DNA of 64,000 nucleotides from Prevotella sp. MGM1 (GTDB taxonomy: Bacteria; Bacteroidota; Bacteroidia; Bacteroidales; Bacteroidaceae): assembly GCF_002933775.1 (NCBI RefSeq), contig NZ_BEWV01000204.1:1-64000 (forward strand), given 5' to 3'. Position 1 is the stretch's first letter. The number at the start of each line of letters is the position of its first letter. This document shows positions 7,747 through 17,687 of the stretch, one piece after another. The notes below the pieces were generated by a model. It was not told the origin of the DNA and did no database searches. It saw only the letters and a list, made by a program, of their open reading frames with translations. Position numbers and translations under genes: made by a program.

Positions 7747-8808
7747 TTAAATTGCCAAAGATGCAAGTGGTGAACCATTGATGTCGAGCTGCATGGAGAA
7801 CTGTACCTCGCAAATGCTATTCTCCTGCCTATTCAGACCGGAAATCGTTTCATCTGCAAGGATGTGGCATGGAATCCAGTTAGCACCAATCTTAATCCAT
7901 GCTTTTTTCGTCATCAGAAACTCGTGCATGAACCACGACTGCCAATAGATGTCGAGCGGACCGGATGAAAGTTTCCAAGTCTCGTAGTCGTTACTCTTAA
8001 TCACGACACCGCGTGAGAACTGCCCGAAAGTCTCCTGTATAGAGCGGATGTAAGATTCCGATGTCACGTTCATCTCCGTTGTGCGCAGAGAACATACCGA
8101 AACACTTTCGAGACATCCCAAACCATTTACAAACCGAAACTCGTACCGATCGGTACGTTGAGATGCAGGAAGCGCAAATACCTCACGACCATTAAGCACC
8201 TGCAGACCTTCCTTTGTGATGTTTACTACGGAGGATGTAGGTCCGGAAGAAATACCCGCCTCACTCACCGGAGCATCGAAAGACAGCGGCAGCACCATTG
8301 TCTCACCAACAGCCACCACCTCCGGTGATGAGAACGGTTTACGAGAGAAATGTTGCGCCAGTTTACTCTTTATAGTTTCAGAACCAGAAGCCAGCAAGCG
8401 TTCGAGGTCAGAATATGCCCCGAAGACCGCCTTATGACCTTTGGAATTTGTACTCCATTTATTGAAGTCATCCGGTACATCATGCGCTTCACCATTCAGC
8501 ATCCATTCATCGTGTGCATAGAGGTCATAGACAATATACGGATAAGCGGAAGGCGGTTCAACCGTATATTCGTAACTATCCGCCACCGCCCGCAGTGCCG
8601 AGGAAATATCAAAAGAAAGGATTTCCCCACTCTCGGCAGGAGAAGACAAAATAAGATCCATGTAGTTGCCACCATACAGTGCCGCATGAACAGCCAGATT
8701 AACCCTGTGGAATGCACATGCTCCATTGATAGAGTCAGCCTGGACCTTGTACGTGATGGGAGATCCACAAAGCGGAGAAGCCCCTTGAATGAGTAATCCT
8801 TTTGCCAT
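7747..8808 (-). CDS. Tail-associated structural protein
   Basis: A 353-residue beta-rich protein directly after the portal gene (2-base gap). The sequence alternates short strands (AFHRVNLAVHAALYGGNYMDLIL, GILSFDISSALR) with a proline-rich segment. No catalytic motif is visible. Position between portal and holin suggests a virion component such as a distal tail or baseplate protein; family not recognised. Confidence 0.5.
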   Translation of the reverse strand: MAKGLLIQGASPLCGSPITYKVQADSINGACAFHRVNLAVHAALYGGNYMDLILSSPAESGEILSFDISSALRAVADSYEYTVEPPSAYPYIVYDLYAHDEWMLNGEAHDVPDDFNKWSTNSKGHKAVFGAYSDLERLLASGSETIKSKLAQHFSRKPFSSPEVVAVGETMVLPLSFDAPVSEAGISSGPTSSVVNITKEGLQVLNGREVFALPASQRTDRYEFRFVNGLGCLESVSVCSLRTTEMNVTSESYIRSIQETFGQFSRGVVIKSNDYETWKLSSGPLDIYWQSWFMHEFLMTKKAWIKIGANWIPCHILADETISGLNRQENSICEVQFSMQLDINGSPLASLAI

Positions 8809-8810
8809 AG

Positions 8811-10664
8811 TTACGTATTGGAAGTGTTATCAGAGTTCTGAGAAGTAATACCAGATTTGGAGTTATCAAGTGTTGTCATCACCTCCCGTTGAATTTGCCA
8901 TACCAGATGCTTATCCCACTTGTTGAACGAAGACACCACGTTAAGCGTTTTCAGCATGATGTTCTGCGTTGGAGATTTCATCAAAAGGCGGAGCAAGTAA
9001 CGTTCGCGTATGTCCGTTCCACCATTAGAACCTACAAGAGAAAGAGGAGAAGATCCCAACAATCTTGCATCAAGCCCCATCGCCATGAACACCACGGAAG
9101 ATATTTCTGCCGTTTCCTTTTCGTTGGCTTCCGCTGCAGACTTGCTGTTCGCCACGATTTCTACAATCTCGAACGACTTGTGCTCCTTTCCATCTGCACC
9201 CATGAATGTAAACGCCAAGAGCGACTGTCCCGCGTTGCTGCGATTAGACAGCCATCCATTGATTTGCGCAAATAGTTTGTCGCGCAGTTCTTTTTTCTTG
9301 TCGGCATCTGCATTTGCCCCCATCTGCGTAAAGAGTTGCTGCAGGTAGTCGTTGTGCAGATAGATGACACGCCCAATAATACTGGCATTTCTCTTGCGGG
9401 AAAGGCGGTCGGAAATGATAGTAGAAAGATACTCGTAAATGTCACCTCCAAAGATAGAGTGCCATGCTGGAGTAGGGTAGTACGGTCTCCCTGCCGTGGG
9501 ATATACCGACGGCATGACGAAGCGAGTAGGCCGTTTGCTCACACCTACATGATTTTTCCGTGCATTACGTACATGTTCCTCCAAAGAGTCAAGAGGAGAG
9601 TTCATGTTAAGGCATGGCAACGCATATATGAGCGGTTGAGACTCCCCCAAATCAATGAAAGGAGCATCCAGCCAGCGGTTAGAGCAATATACATAATTGA
9701 TACGATTGTGCTTGTCCATTCGCTCTAATCGTGTTGTATGGCAGGTACGGTGAGACAGGCCGACAACCTTGGGGTACCAATTCTCTGTAGCAACCGGTTT
9801 TCCTTCTTTGTCAAGTGCCAGCTGATTCAGTTGCAGCTCAGGGAATGAGATACCAAAAAGTTCCTGGTCGAGAGCAAGGGAAAGCCAAGTCAAAGCAAGG
9901 TTGTTGCGTTCAATAAAGTAGTGAACCTCTGGCTCCGTATTTTCCCATTCTTTCAGCGCATCCTGCAGGGATTTAATTTGTGCTCCGAGTGACTCCTTAA
10001 GGCCATTGAAAACCATATCTGCCTCTGAGGAGATACAAGAAAGTATTGGATTTTCCTTAGATTCGGACAGGTTGGCATCGTCGCTACCGCCACTGTCAGG
10101 ATGAGTAGAAAACGATGCCTTCCTATCCGAGAGGAGTTTCAACAGTTCTCGCTGCTTGTCGATAATCTGTCCACGAAGGAATGTACCCGCATCCTTATAA
10201 CGAATGAATCGTGTGGTGATATTTCCACCCACATATTGTGCTGTATCGTACATTGGTTGTGGCCCGAGACCTGCACAGAGATCCGCATTAAACTTATGTC
10301 CAGACGCCGTATATGGCTGCAAGTACGTAAGGAAAGCCACGAGATTAGGCAAGGAATTACCGAATCCCCACTCCATCCAGCCAAGGCCCTTAGTACCGAT
10401 GTCGTCAGAACCCTGCAAGTTTTCGTTGCCGGATGAAAAATAAAGCGTAGGAATAGACTTACGTTGGGACGAGCCAGATGCGGCAGATCCGGAACGCAGT
10501 TGCGAACCGATAAAATCCGCCCAAGAGATACCTTGAAACTCATTGACATACGTTTGGTCGTTAGGCATCAGGATAGAATAACCTTGTTCGTGAAGTTCAC
10601 GCGCCTTGTCAATCATCTGCGAGGGCTTGATTCGAGAAATGTTATTCAGATTTTTTTTTGCCAT
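8811..10664 (-). CDS. Putative portal protein
   Basis: A 617-residue protein, a common portal size. Features: an N-terminal disordered Gly/Ser segment, a long helix with coiled-coil character (MVFNGLKESLGAQIKSLQ), a central part with many Tyr and Trp residues, and a C-terminal helical region (RERYLLRLLMKSPTQNIML, then WQIQREVMTTLD) of the kind that forms the portal crown and stem. It is the first gene after a late promoter. It lies about 13 kb from the terminase and 18 kb from the capsid genes, which is unusual for a portal. I infer this call from overall pattern; a different large virion protein is possible. Confidence 0.55.
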   Translation of the reverse strand: MAKKNLNNISRIKPSQMIDKARELHEQGYSILMPNDQTYVNEFQGISWADFIGSQLRSGSAASGSSQRKSIPTLYFSSGNENLQGSDDIGTKGLGWMEWGFGNSLPNLVAFLTYLQPYTASGHKFNADLCAGLGPQPMYDTAQYVGGNITTRFIRYKDAGTFLRGQIIDKQRELLKLLSDRKASFSTHPDSGGSDDANLSESKENPILSCISSEADMVFNGLKESLGAQIKSLQDALKEWENTEPEVHYFIERNNLALTWLSLALDQELFGISFPELQLNQLALDKEGKPVATENWYPKVVGLSHRTCHTTRLERMDKHNRINYVYCSNRWLDAPFIDLGESQPLIYALPCLNMNSPLDSLEEHVRNARKNHVGVSKRPTRFVMPSVYPTAGRPYYPTPAWHSIFGGDIYEYLSTIISDRLSRKRNASIIGRVIYLHNDYLQQLFTQMGANADADKKKELRDKLFAQINGWLSNRSNAGQSLLAFTFMGADGKEHKSFEIVEIVANSKSAAEANEKETAEISSVVFMAMGLDARLLGSSPLSLVGSNGGTDIRERYLLRLLMKSPTQNIMLKTLNVVSSFNKWDKHLVWQIQREVMTTLDNSKSGITSQNSDNTSNT

Positions 10665-10688
10665 TATTCACTTCAATTATTGATGTTA

Positions 10689-10725
10689 CAAAGATACAAT
10701 CTCTGTCATACGTGAACGGGACAAC
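10689..10725 (-). promoter_or_regulatory. Phage late promoter (portal unit)
   Basis: Minus strand: GTTGTCCC, then TATCTTTG with exactly 25 bases between GTTG and TA. The -7 box is 24 bases upstream of the portal start codon. It is one of six sites in the window with the same box, sequence and spacing. This copy has GTTG where the others have TTTG. Confidence 0.75.
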
Positions 10726-10732
10726 CCCATTA

Positions 10733-11437
10733 CTATAGTGCGTCTATATACTTTCGTATGCCATCGACATGCAAATTCTCAATAGCCTCCTTCCCCTCAT
10801 TTGAAAGAAGAAAATCTACATCCGCCTTGCTATCCTGAAAGAGATTTTCCGTCAAAACGGCAGGGCAAGCCGTGTGTGCAAGGACATAGAAATCAACCTC
10901 CTTGTCGCGGTCTCCATCCGTTGTATCTGTACGGAAAGGCTTTTGCGCCTTGGAATACATGCCCAACTTCTTCCGTTCTTCCATATAGGCAGCATAACTT
11001 TTGAGATGGACTTCGGCAGCATCGTAGAGACATTCAGCGAGTGTATCGGCTTTCGTCTTACCTTTTGATGTGTAAGCCGTCCAACCACCAGCATTCATCC
11101 ATTGAGACCCACTACCTGCAGCATCAACATGTAAAGAGACATAGATACAGTTAGAGTTTCCGTAGCGTTTGCAGAGGTCATTTACCACCTTGCAGCGGTA
11201 TTGCAACTCCCGTGACTGCTCCGTTTTTGGTGATGAGGACTTGATAGACGCATTTGGATGTGAATCTACCATGTCTATTACTACATTGTAGCCAAGTTTT
11301 TTTAGTTTGCCCGCGATGCCATTGATTCGAGAGCGAGAATACTGATATTCGCACAGTGACTTGTCGGGCGAGCACTTGCCTGGAGTAGTGGCGAGGTGTG
11401 CCGTGCCAAGGATGATAAGGAAGTTTTGTTTCGTCAT
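10733..11437 (-). CDS. Endolysin: N-acetylmuramoyl-L-alanine amidase
   Basis: A 234-residue protein of the Amidase_3 family, which cleaves the bond between the glycan and the stem peptide with zinc. The expected ligands are visible in order: His14 (GTAHLATTPG), Glu30 (LCEYQ), His103 (VSLHVDAAG) and the catalytic Glu197 (VLTENLF). There is no signal peptide, so it needs the holin at 7222-7734 to reach the cell wall. No cell-wall-binding domain is present; the catalytic domain fills the protein. It follows the giant tail gene by 17 bases in the same late unit. Confidence 0.85.
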   Translation of the reverse strand: MTKQNFLIILGTAHLATTPGKCSPDKSLCEYQYSRSRINGIAGKLKKLGYNVVIDMVDSHPNASIKSSSPKTEQSRELQYRCKVVNDLCKRYGNSNCIYVSLHVDAAGSGSQWMNAGGWTAYTSKGKTKADTLAECLYDAAEVHLKSYAAYMEERKKLGMYSKAQKPFRTDTTDGDRDKEVDFYVLAHTACPAVLTENLFQDSKADVDFLLSNEGKEAIENLHVDGIRKYIDAL

Positions 11438-11454
11438 AAGATATAAGTATTGAA

Positions 11455-14400
11455 TTATAAATTACCAGGAATAAGCAATTTGCCATCAGGAAGAATTTTA
11501 TAGACATCGGTGCTACTTACATGTGAGCGAATACCAAGCACCCCTCTTTGTCCGATTAAGGTCCATCTGACATTATCAGAAGAACCGTATGCCTTAATAG
11601 CTTGAATGGTAATCGTTTCAAGACCATCCAAAGAATGAAATGCACCTACAGACATACCAGAAGCCATCACATTTTCATTGGTAGATCCCGTATAATATGC
11701 CATGAAAATACCATCAGAGGCCTCATACGCAAGCACACCATTAGACATGAAAACGAAGGTAAGCGTAATTCCCTCGTATGCCGATGGTTCAGGAAGATAT
11801 ACAGTTGCCCCAGAAGGAACAACATACGAATTACCGATATTCGTGACAAGATCTACCATCTTTTTGCCATTGACCGTTACATATCCACCTTCAACCGTAT
11901 AGATAGCCTTTGTACGAATAATGCCTTTTGCATCAATTTCTCCAGTAGTACCATCAATACTTATTGTGATATTTCCATTCGCATCACGCGCTTTTGCGTA
12001 GTTCAGCAAGAGGTTCTTAATGAATCCCTCTTTGGCAAGCAGCAAGTCCGTTGCTGTGAATGACAACCTATTCGATTTCTCCCAATGTTCCGTATCAAGA
12101 TAAGGCTGCGTAGAAGATATATATCCTGCAGCAGCAGTACGCCTTTTCAGGCGAAAAAATGCTGTTCCACCAGTAGTAGATGCTGTAGCAATCACCACGT
12201 CACGTACCCCCTCGCAGAAGTAATAAGGTGTGTTTGCCTTCCATTCCCCTCGTGGATTGTTGCTACATTCCGTATCAGCATCATATTCGTGCTCGCACCA
12301 CGCTGTAGGCATAGGAGCTTTTTCCAGTTTCGGCTGGCAGATTTCAACATAAGTGTTGAAGATGCGGAATAGAAGCATTTGTGTGACCTCTGTGATAGCC
12401 GACTTCGTTTTGAATGTAACATAGTGAAAAGTCCATCCCCCCGAGTCCGCGTTGGGCTCATCTTCCGGAGAAGTCCAAGATACATTACCATCCGAACCAA
12501 GTCCATTCTTCACCAATCCGTCCACAAAGTAAGTAGAGCCGCCAATCAAAGCAGATGGAAACAGATAAGTAGAAAACTGAGAACCATTATCTATAGAAAT
12601 GACACGAAACCAATTGATGGTAACAGTTTCTCCATCGTTGCCACCTACACCAGAACTTTTATACGCATAGAAAGAGATATGATAAATTCCTGCCACCGTG
12701 ACATTCAGTGTACCGGAAATTGCAGTAGTGTCCTCTTTAGAAGACACTATTGCCGCTACACTTGCGTTCCATCCAGTGCCCGGTGATGGGAAATATCCAT
12801 GCAGATAACCACGTAAGGCTACAGGAGATGTTGATTCCATAGCAGCTGACGAGCAGTGACCATTGATTTGCAGTTTATATTTCCCCGCTTTGAGATAAAT
12901 CTCGTGAATGGCGAATCCGTACTGCTTTGACGTTTGATTTACCATGCGCCTTGTCCGCGAGAAAAAAGACAGCGTGTACCATTCATTCGGTTGGATTTTG
13001 GCGAAAACACCAGGGACATAAAGTCGCTGTCTCAGCATCTCCTTGTAAGTGGAGCTATTTGGCCAACATCCGAACGCATTGTACGAACCACGTGCCTGTG
13101 GAATCACCTCATCAGCCTTGACCTCCCATTTATCCATTACATTTTCAGAATCGAAAGCCGATTGTTCAAGAAGGTTCGGTTGCATGGAAAGATTGTATGT
13201 ATCAAGAAGACGCAGTACATTCTTATTAAGTGATGTCGTATCAGAATACTCTATATGTTCACACTCCCACAAATATGGATTAGACTGTGTAGCAGCCGTC
13301 GGGCATCCCGTTGTCCCACGCTTATACCATCCGTTTGCCGTTGTCAATGACGTGGTAGAAGGCGGTTCAATGGTAGGAGTCAGTTTGCAATAGAAATCAT
13401 CCACCTTGATTCCGTTGCCCGTAGCTGCTGCTATACGAATGGGCAACGTCTCACGGTCAATTATATTCTCATCTGCTATGGAAGCCATAGTAGTAGCGGA
13501 AGAAAGGATGAACTCGTATGCCGCATAAGGTGTAGTGTTCGGTATAACCAGCGCATAGTTATTTGCAGCAAGAAGATCCTTCATCCATGCCCACGATCCA
13601 TAAGTACCAGTTTTACTAACAGGACGAAAAAATATGTTGTAAGGCGCTCCACCCTGATACCACAGATTATTTACATTCGTACCCGGGTAAGATGTGAAAC
13701 CTGCACCATCTTTTTTAGTATATCCACAATTTATTTTCACCGAAGCAGGTGTGAGCGCATTGGTGTTCGAGCGTGAAAATGCCGCCTCTGTCTGCGAAAG
13801 TAGAAGTTGATATACGGGAACTGGTTTGCCATTTTCTCCAGGGAAGACAGGTTTAAGCGTAAAGACAGCAGTCCGAGAGCCATAAGTAGCGTGGGACACC
13901 TGGATGGTAATACGCACCACTCCGCTTTTCGTCCAAGTTCCAGATGAAGATGATACTATGAGCGTACCACCGACAATTTTGTTTTCGGTATTCACATTGG
14001 TAGAAATAAGTCCGGCTGCATTCCCCGTAATCTCCGTTATGGTAAACACGGCTCCAGCAGCCTCCGTGACCTGCGTAGAACCATAGAAAGCCTTAGCATT
14101 GATTGTCCATGATTGCGACGCAGAAGCAATACCCGAAGCCAACACCGATACGGCATCCATCTCATTATCGAGGTCAAGCACAAATGCGGATGAACCGGAA
14201 TCTCCTTTTGACCCATCCGCAATGACAGGAACAGTCTCACGGTCTATAAGTCCCGTTATGTTAGCATCATCGCTATTCGTGTTGTTGATATAGGAAGAAG
14301 TATTTTTACATAAAATAAATTGAAGTTTATCATAAGTCTTTACGTTAAATGAAGTTAGCAGAGATTTGTATGAAGTATATGAATAATAAAGGGACTGCCA

Positions 14401-15768
14401 ATTATTAGAAGAACGAGAATGTCTCCTGAAATAAATACGATACCCATCTATTGGTGATGTAAAATCTTCCACAACAGAAATGTTTGCACCATCCATCTTT
14501 TTATATCCACATAGTATGGAGATAGACGAAGGAGTTATATCCCCCGTATCAGGATTACGCTGTACGTTAATTGCAGAAAGAGAAGGAATCAGCGCATACA
14601 CCACCGGAGACACACCCGGTTGTCCTGAGCGTACTACAGATGCCGTGTAAGTAGCATTGTATGTATTCCCCTCGTAAATCACAGGTATAGAAACGGCATA
14701 TTTGTTTGCTGAAAATACCGTATTAGCAGGAAGCAGCCACTTTATGTTTATCACCCCAGACGATACGATTATTGTAGGAATCTGAGATGCCAGTCTTATG
14801 GAAGATGCAGCCGGTGCCGTAATGCCAGATGTAATAAGTGAGCCACCTTTGTAGATCCGTACATTCGTTTCGAGGACGAGTGCCGAAAGTAGTTTGCCAG
14901 TACTATCTGTAGGTATGGCATCTTTTTCGTTGTCGAGGTCAATAGAGATGGCAGACTGGCCATCTGTGCCCCATACGGTAGGACCATCCACCACATAGGT
15001 AGTGTCCGTCACTCCGTTACCATCCACATAGACAGTGCGCGTACAACGCCATAGATATTTTTTTTCCGAAGAGTAACCCGCAGAAGTCAATGCGTTCCAT
15101 GTATTCCACTCGCTATCCGATACAGGAGCAGCTGGCGCAATGCCATCCGCATTCGCCTTGAAACGAACATCCTGAGACTGAATACCCCGACCGGCAAGGC
15201 CTTCTGCGCCTTCGGCTATGACACGAATATCATGGCGCTCAATGTTCACCGAACCATATTTCAGTATAAAAGAAATTACGGAACAGTTGGCAGTAGAAAC
15301 CAAAGAGCCGAGTGCATAGGAAGAAGATGTGCTATCTTTGATAACCGTTATAGAATAACCGGCAGGAATCGTGGACTGATTTGTGGCCGTTCCATCCGCT
15401 TCACGCTTGATTAGCGAACAAGATACAGAAGCAGGAGAGAGCGATCCATCTTCTGCTTTCAGGATAGACGAAGCTGATGGCACAAGGTCGTAGTCAATGC
15501 CATTCTTTCCGAGAGAACCGCCGAACTCGATGACAGGAGCCAACGAAGTTCCATCCGTAAGAAATGTGATAGATTTGTGCCAAAGATAGGGTAGGGCGGA
15601 TGTCGGCATTACGGCTGTGCCCCCGACAGGCACATACTGCCAGCGCGAATCATTGGCAGAGGGTGTCTTTCCAGTAGCCTCGATAAGATAATAGTTATCC
15701 GTATGAGAAACGGAGACAACGGGTTTCTCTGCAGAGATTGCGAAAGTTTGAGATATGACAGTTTGCAT
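11455..15768 (-). CDS. Giant repetitive tail fibre or adhesin-like protein
   Basis: A 1,437-residue protein. It contains repeated beta-sandwich-like units: one unit starts with AISIDLDNEKDAIPTD, another with AFVLDLDNEMDAVSVL, each about 120 residues and followed by a segment with PASVKINCGYKK-type strands (for example SSISILCGYKKMDG and ASVKINCGYTKKDG). A jelly-roll-like region lies at about residues 880-1110 and a receptor- or tail-tip-like end follows (EIDAKGIIRTKAIYTVEGGYV ... ILPDGKLLIPGNL). The likely role is a long tail protein that contacts the host surface. It starts 25 bases after a late promoter, and the endolysin gene follows. Confidence 0.65.
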   Translation of the reverse strand: MQTVISQTFAISAEKPVVSVSHTDNYYLIEATGKTPSANDSRWQYVPVGGTAVMPTSALPYLWHKSITFLTDGTSLAPVIEFGGSLGKNGIDYDLVPSASSILKAEDGSLSPASVSCSLIKREADGTATNQSTIPAGYSITVIKDSTSSSYALGSLVSTANCSVISFILKYGSVNIERHDIRVIAEGAEGLAGRGIQSQDVRFKANADGIAPAAPVSDSEWNTWNALTSAGYSSEKKYLWRCTRTVYVDGNGVTDTTYVVDGPTVWGTDGQSAISIDLDNEKDAIPTDSTGKLLSALVLETNVRIYKGGSLITSGITAPAASSIRLASQIPTIIVSSGVINIKWLLPANTVFSANKYAVSIPVIYEGNTYNATYTASVVRSGQPGVSPVVYALIPSLSAINVQRNPDTGDITPSSISILCGYKKMDGANISVVEDFTSPIDGYRIYFRRHSRSSNNWQSLYYSYTSYKSLLTSFNVKTYDKLQFILCKNTSSYINNTNSDDANITGLIDRETVPVIADGSKGDSGSSAFVLDLDNEMDAVSVLASGIASASQSWTINAKAFYGSTQVTEAAGAVFTITEITGNAAGLISTNVNTENKIVGGTLIVSSSSGTWTKSGVVRITIQVSHATYGSRTAVFTLKPVFPGENGKPVPVYQLLLSQTEAAFSRSNTNALTPASVKINCGYTKKDGAGFTSYPGTNVNNLWYQGGAPYNIFFRPVSKTGTYGSWAWMKDLLAANNYALVIPNTTPYAAYEFILSSATTMASIADENIIDRETLPIRIAAATGNGIKVDDFYCKLTPTIEPPSTTSLTTANGWYKRGTTGCPTAATQSNPYLWECEHIEYSDTTSLNKNVLRLLDTYNLSMQPNLLEQSAFDSENVMDKWEVKADEVIPQARGSYNAFGCWPNSSTYKEMLRQRLYVPGVFAKIQPNEWYTLSFFSRTRRMVNQTSKQYGFAIHEIYLKAGKYKLQINGHCSSAAMESTSPVALRGYLHGYFPSPGTGWNASVAAIVSSKEDTTAISGTLNVTVAGIYHISFYAYKSSGVGGNDGETVTINWFRVISIDNGSQFSTYLFPSALIGGSTYFVDGLVKNGLGSDGNVSWTSPEDEPNADSGGWTFHYVTFKTKSAITEVTQMLLFRIFNTYVEICQPKLEKAPMPTAWCEHEYDADTECSNNPRGEWKANTPYYFCEGVRDVVIATASTTGGTAFFRLKRRTAAAGYISSTQPYLDTEHWEKSNRLSFTATDLLLAKEGFIKNLLLNYAKARDANGNITISIDGTTGEIDAKGIIRTKAIYTVEGGYVTVNGKKMVDLVTNIGNSYVVPSGATVYLPEPSAYEGITLTFVFMSNGVLAYEASDGIFMAYYTGSTNENVMASGMSVGAFHSLDGLETITIQAIKAYGSSDNVRWTLIGQRGVLGIRSHVSSTDVYKILPDGKLLIPGNL

Positions 15769-15792
15769 GGAGGGAACTCATTTATTTTTGAG

Positions 15793-15829
15793 CAAAGATA
15801 AGGATATGAAGTAAGGAACAAGGGACAAA
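15793..15829 (-). promoter_or_regulatory. Phage late promoter (giant tail protein unit)
   Basis: Minus strand: TTTGTCCC, then TATCTTTG with a 25-base gap between TTTG and TA. The -7 box ends 25 bases before the start codon. The TTTG box overlaps the T run of the terminator immediately upstream. Confidence 0.8.
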
Positions 15830-15855
15830 AATCCCCGAAGTAAGACTTCGGGGAT
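15826..15855 (-). terminator. Terminator of the DGR-containing unit
   Basis: A perfect 11-bp stem, ATCCCCGAAGT / ACTTCGGGGAT (831-841 and 845-855), closes a 3-base loop. On the minus strand it is followed by TTTTG, which is also the start of the next late promoter. It ends transcription of the unit whose last gene stops at 15883. Confidence 0.8.
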
Positions 15856-15882
15856 AAAGGTTGTCAGGTCTATGACATCAAT

Positions 15883-16971
15883 TCAGGAAGCTGTCACGAT
15901 GCCAAAGATTTTGTAGCCGTGATTGGCTATGAAATCATAGCTAATAGTAACAGTCCCCTTATTTGAAGAAGTGGTCATAATTGGCACAGACCCGGTTATT
16001 TCCTTTTGCTGGCCATCGAAAAACTGTACAGAGAAATTCGTATAGTTGCTATTGATGGCCGTAGAGTCCGCCATGGTCGCCACCCATGCCGTTACCTCAC
16101 AGGACTCTCCTTGATAAAGTTGTCCGGAGAAATCCGCATTTCCGTTGTTAAGAGAAACGTAGAGATATTCCGGATCCTGCGTATCATCAATGGAAGCAAA
16201 CGCCGTAGCAACCCGGTTTGTATGGTTCGCATCGAGGAAGAAATCACAGCGTATGATGATATTATCCGTTACATCCGCTTCCGATACCGTGAGCGACTTG
16301 GCATCCTTAGCTGCCGTTATCTCCTGACCAGTTCCCGCATTATACCATTGTGTGAACAGCGATGTAACAGCAGAACCGTCTTCTCCAAAGAGAGAAGCGT
16401 TAATGGTTACAGTTTGTCCCTTGGAAGATATAATCGCTGATTCAGGAGAGAGCAATCCGAGATAACCCTGCGTTGTCATCTGAGCAATCTTCACATCCAC
16501 TTGCGTAGCAAACGGAGCCTGTTTCCCTGCAACCTCCACAGCTCCTTGGAATCCGATGGTGTCGAGGTCGATATTCGATGCAGAAGCAAGGTTGGAGATG
16601 ATGGTCAGTTTCGGAACAAGATAAGAAGACCCGTTAAGAGACACAGTAATTGTCCCCGTCTCAAAAAGCGGATCGCCACTTGCATCCAAAAAGTTCGTGG
16701 AAAGGTTGTTTGCATCGAATTGAATAGTAATGTCGTTATAGATCCATTCCGCATTGTTGATTTGTGCGGCCGTGAGATAAGAAATCCCACGGCGGATAAC
16801 CGGATAAATAACAGGTCGCAAGGACGCATCATTCTTCCAGTCAGGTATGCACTTCTGCGTATTCGCATTGTAGTTTTGCGACAGTGACCCCTGCACACGC
16901 AACGACCCCTGCACCGTGATGCCCTCTTGTAGGGCCGTCAGACAGAAATGGTTAGAAATCGTATTAGCCAT
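15883..16971 (-). CDS. Tail structural protein, paralogue of the 21353 gene
   Basis: A 362-residue beta-rich protein. The first 60 residues share a layout with the protein at 21353-22531: an early VQGSL / VPQGG segment, an aromatic Q..W.PD (CIPDW here), then LRPVIYPV. Later segments are Ig-like (TVTINASLFGEDGSAV, NIIIRCDFFLD; compare ENILLRCRINT in the paralogue). These shared short patterns suggest two divergent copies of one tail component. It is the last gene of the DGR unit, just before the terminator. Confidence 0.55.
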   Translation of the reverse strand: MANTISNHFCLTALQEGITVQGSLRVQGSLSQNYNANTQKCIPDWKNDASLRPVIYPVIRRGISYLTAAQINNAEWIYNDITIQFDANNLSTNFLDASGDPLFETGTITVSLNGSSYLVPKLTIISNLASASNIDLDTIGFQGAVEVAGKQAPFATQVDVKIAQMTTQGYLGLLSPESAIISSKGQTVTINASLFGEDGSAVTSLFTQWYNAGTGQEITAAKDAKSLTVSEADVTDNIIIRCDFFLDANHTNRVATAFASIDDTQDPEYLYVSLNNGNADFSGQLYQGESCEVTAWVATMADSTAINSNYTNFSVQFFDGQQKEITGSVPIMTTSSNKGTVTISYDFIANHGYKIFGIVTAS

Positions 16972-16974
16972 GAC

Positions 16975-17331
16975 TTACACATTTAGCGATTCCACGAAGT
17001 CGTTGTAGTTCATAAATTCCTTAAACTGCGGAGAATCGGAAAGTTTTAACTCCTTTATAACCTCTGCCAAAGTCTTACGGAGCATTTTGTGCTCCTCATC
17101 GCGCGGATAGCGTTGCGTGACGATCTCATCTTTCACTCCGTCAGGAAAACGAGCATCCGACACCTCATACACATCGTAAGTGTATTGATTTACCATCTCC
17201 TCACCATCCTCATCAGCATTGAGGGTAGGCACCTGTTCAACTTGTTCGTTCGTGTAAAAAAGTCCACGGTTGGAGCCCGTCAGTTTTTCGAGTCCGAGGG
17301 CATGAGGATGAAAATCTGTAATCTGATACAT
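16975..17331 (-). CDS. Small acidic tail-associated protein
   Basis: A 118-residue acidic protein with no membrane segment. The middle (VNQYTYDVYEVSDARFPD) and the helical end (LAEVIKELKLSDSPQFKEF) resemble small chaperone- or assembly-type proteins encoded beside phage tail-tip genes. The function is inferred from position between two virion genes; family not recognised. Confidence 0.5.
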   Translation of the reverse strand: MYQITDFHPHALGLEKLTGSNRGLFYTNEQVEQVPTLNADEDGEEMVNQYTYDVYEVSDARFPDGVKDEIVTQRYPRDEEHKMLRKTLAEVIKELKLSDSPQFKEFMNYNDFVESLNV

Positions 17332-17351
17332 AAGCGTAAAAATATAAGTTG

Positions 17352-17687
17352 TTAATAATTTATAGCAAACTCACGGCGGATGCGTTCCTCTTCCTCTTCG
17401 AGCGTATATACCGTACCCTCGAAATAAAGTCCACGCCAGTCCTTCTGGATTATCTTGTCACGCATAGGCAGCGCCGCCGTGCGCAGTTCCTGCACGAGTA
17501 ATTGTGCACTTGTAGAGTAACGAACCAGACCTTCTCCTTCCACTACTGCTTGGACGTCGAAGTACGGTTGTTTAGTATCTGTCCTTTTAGACGGCCTTTC
17601 CTCCTTGTCCACAATTGTCTGGAGTTTTCCTATAAGCATATCCGCCTTAAACTTTTTACCCGCAAACCGCGTAGGTTGTTTTTGCAT
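17352..17687 (-). CDS. Hypothetical protein after the DGR reverse transcriptase
   Basis: The frame is open from 17723, but ATG at 17687 (MQKQPTRFAGKK) is preferred. It overlaps the end of the reverse transcriptase by 32 bases. The product is 111 residues, basic then acidic, with YFDVQAVVEGEGLVRYSTS and a C-terminal helix of repeated Glu. The coupling to the transcriptase might suggest a DGR accessory protein, but it does not look like the four-helix Avd protein: it reads as beta-rich. It may equally be a structural gene of the surrounding unit. Confidence 0.5.
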   Translation of the reverse strand: MQKQPTRFAGKKFKADMLIGKLQTIVDKEERPSKRTDTKQPYFDVQAVVEGEGLVRYSTSAQLLVQELRTAALPMRDKIIQKDWRGLYFEGTVYTLEEEEERIRREFAINY

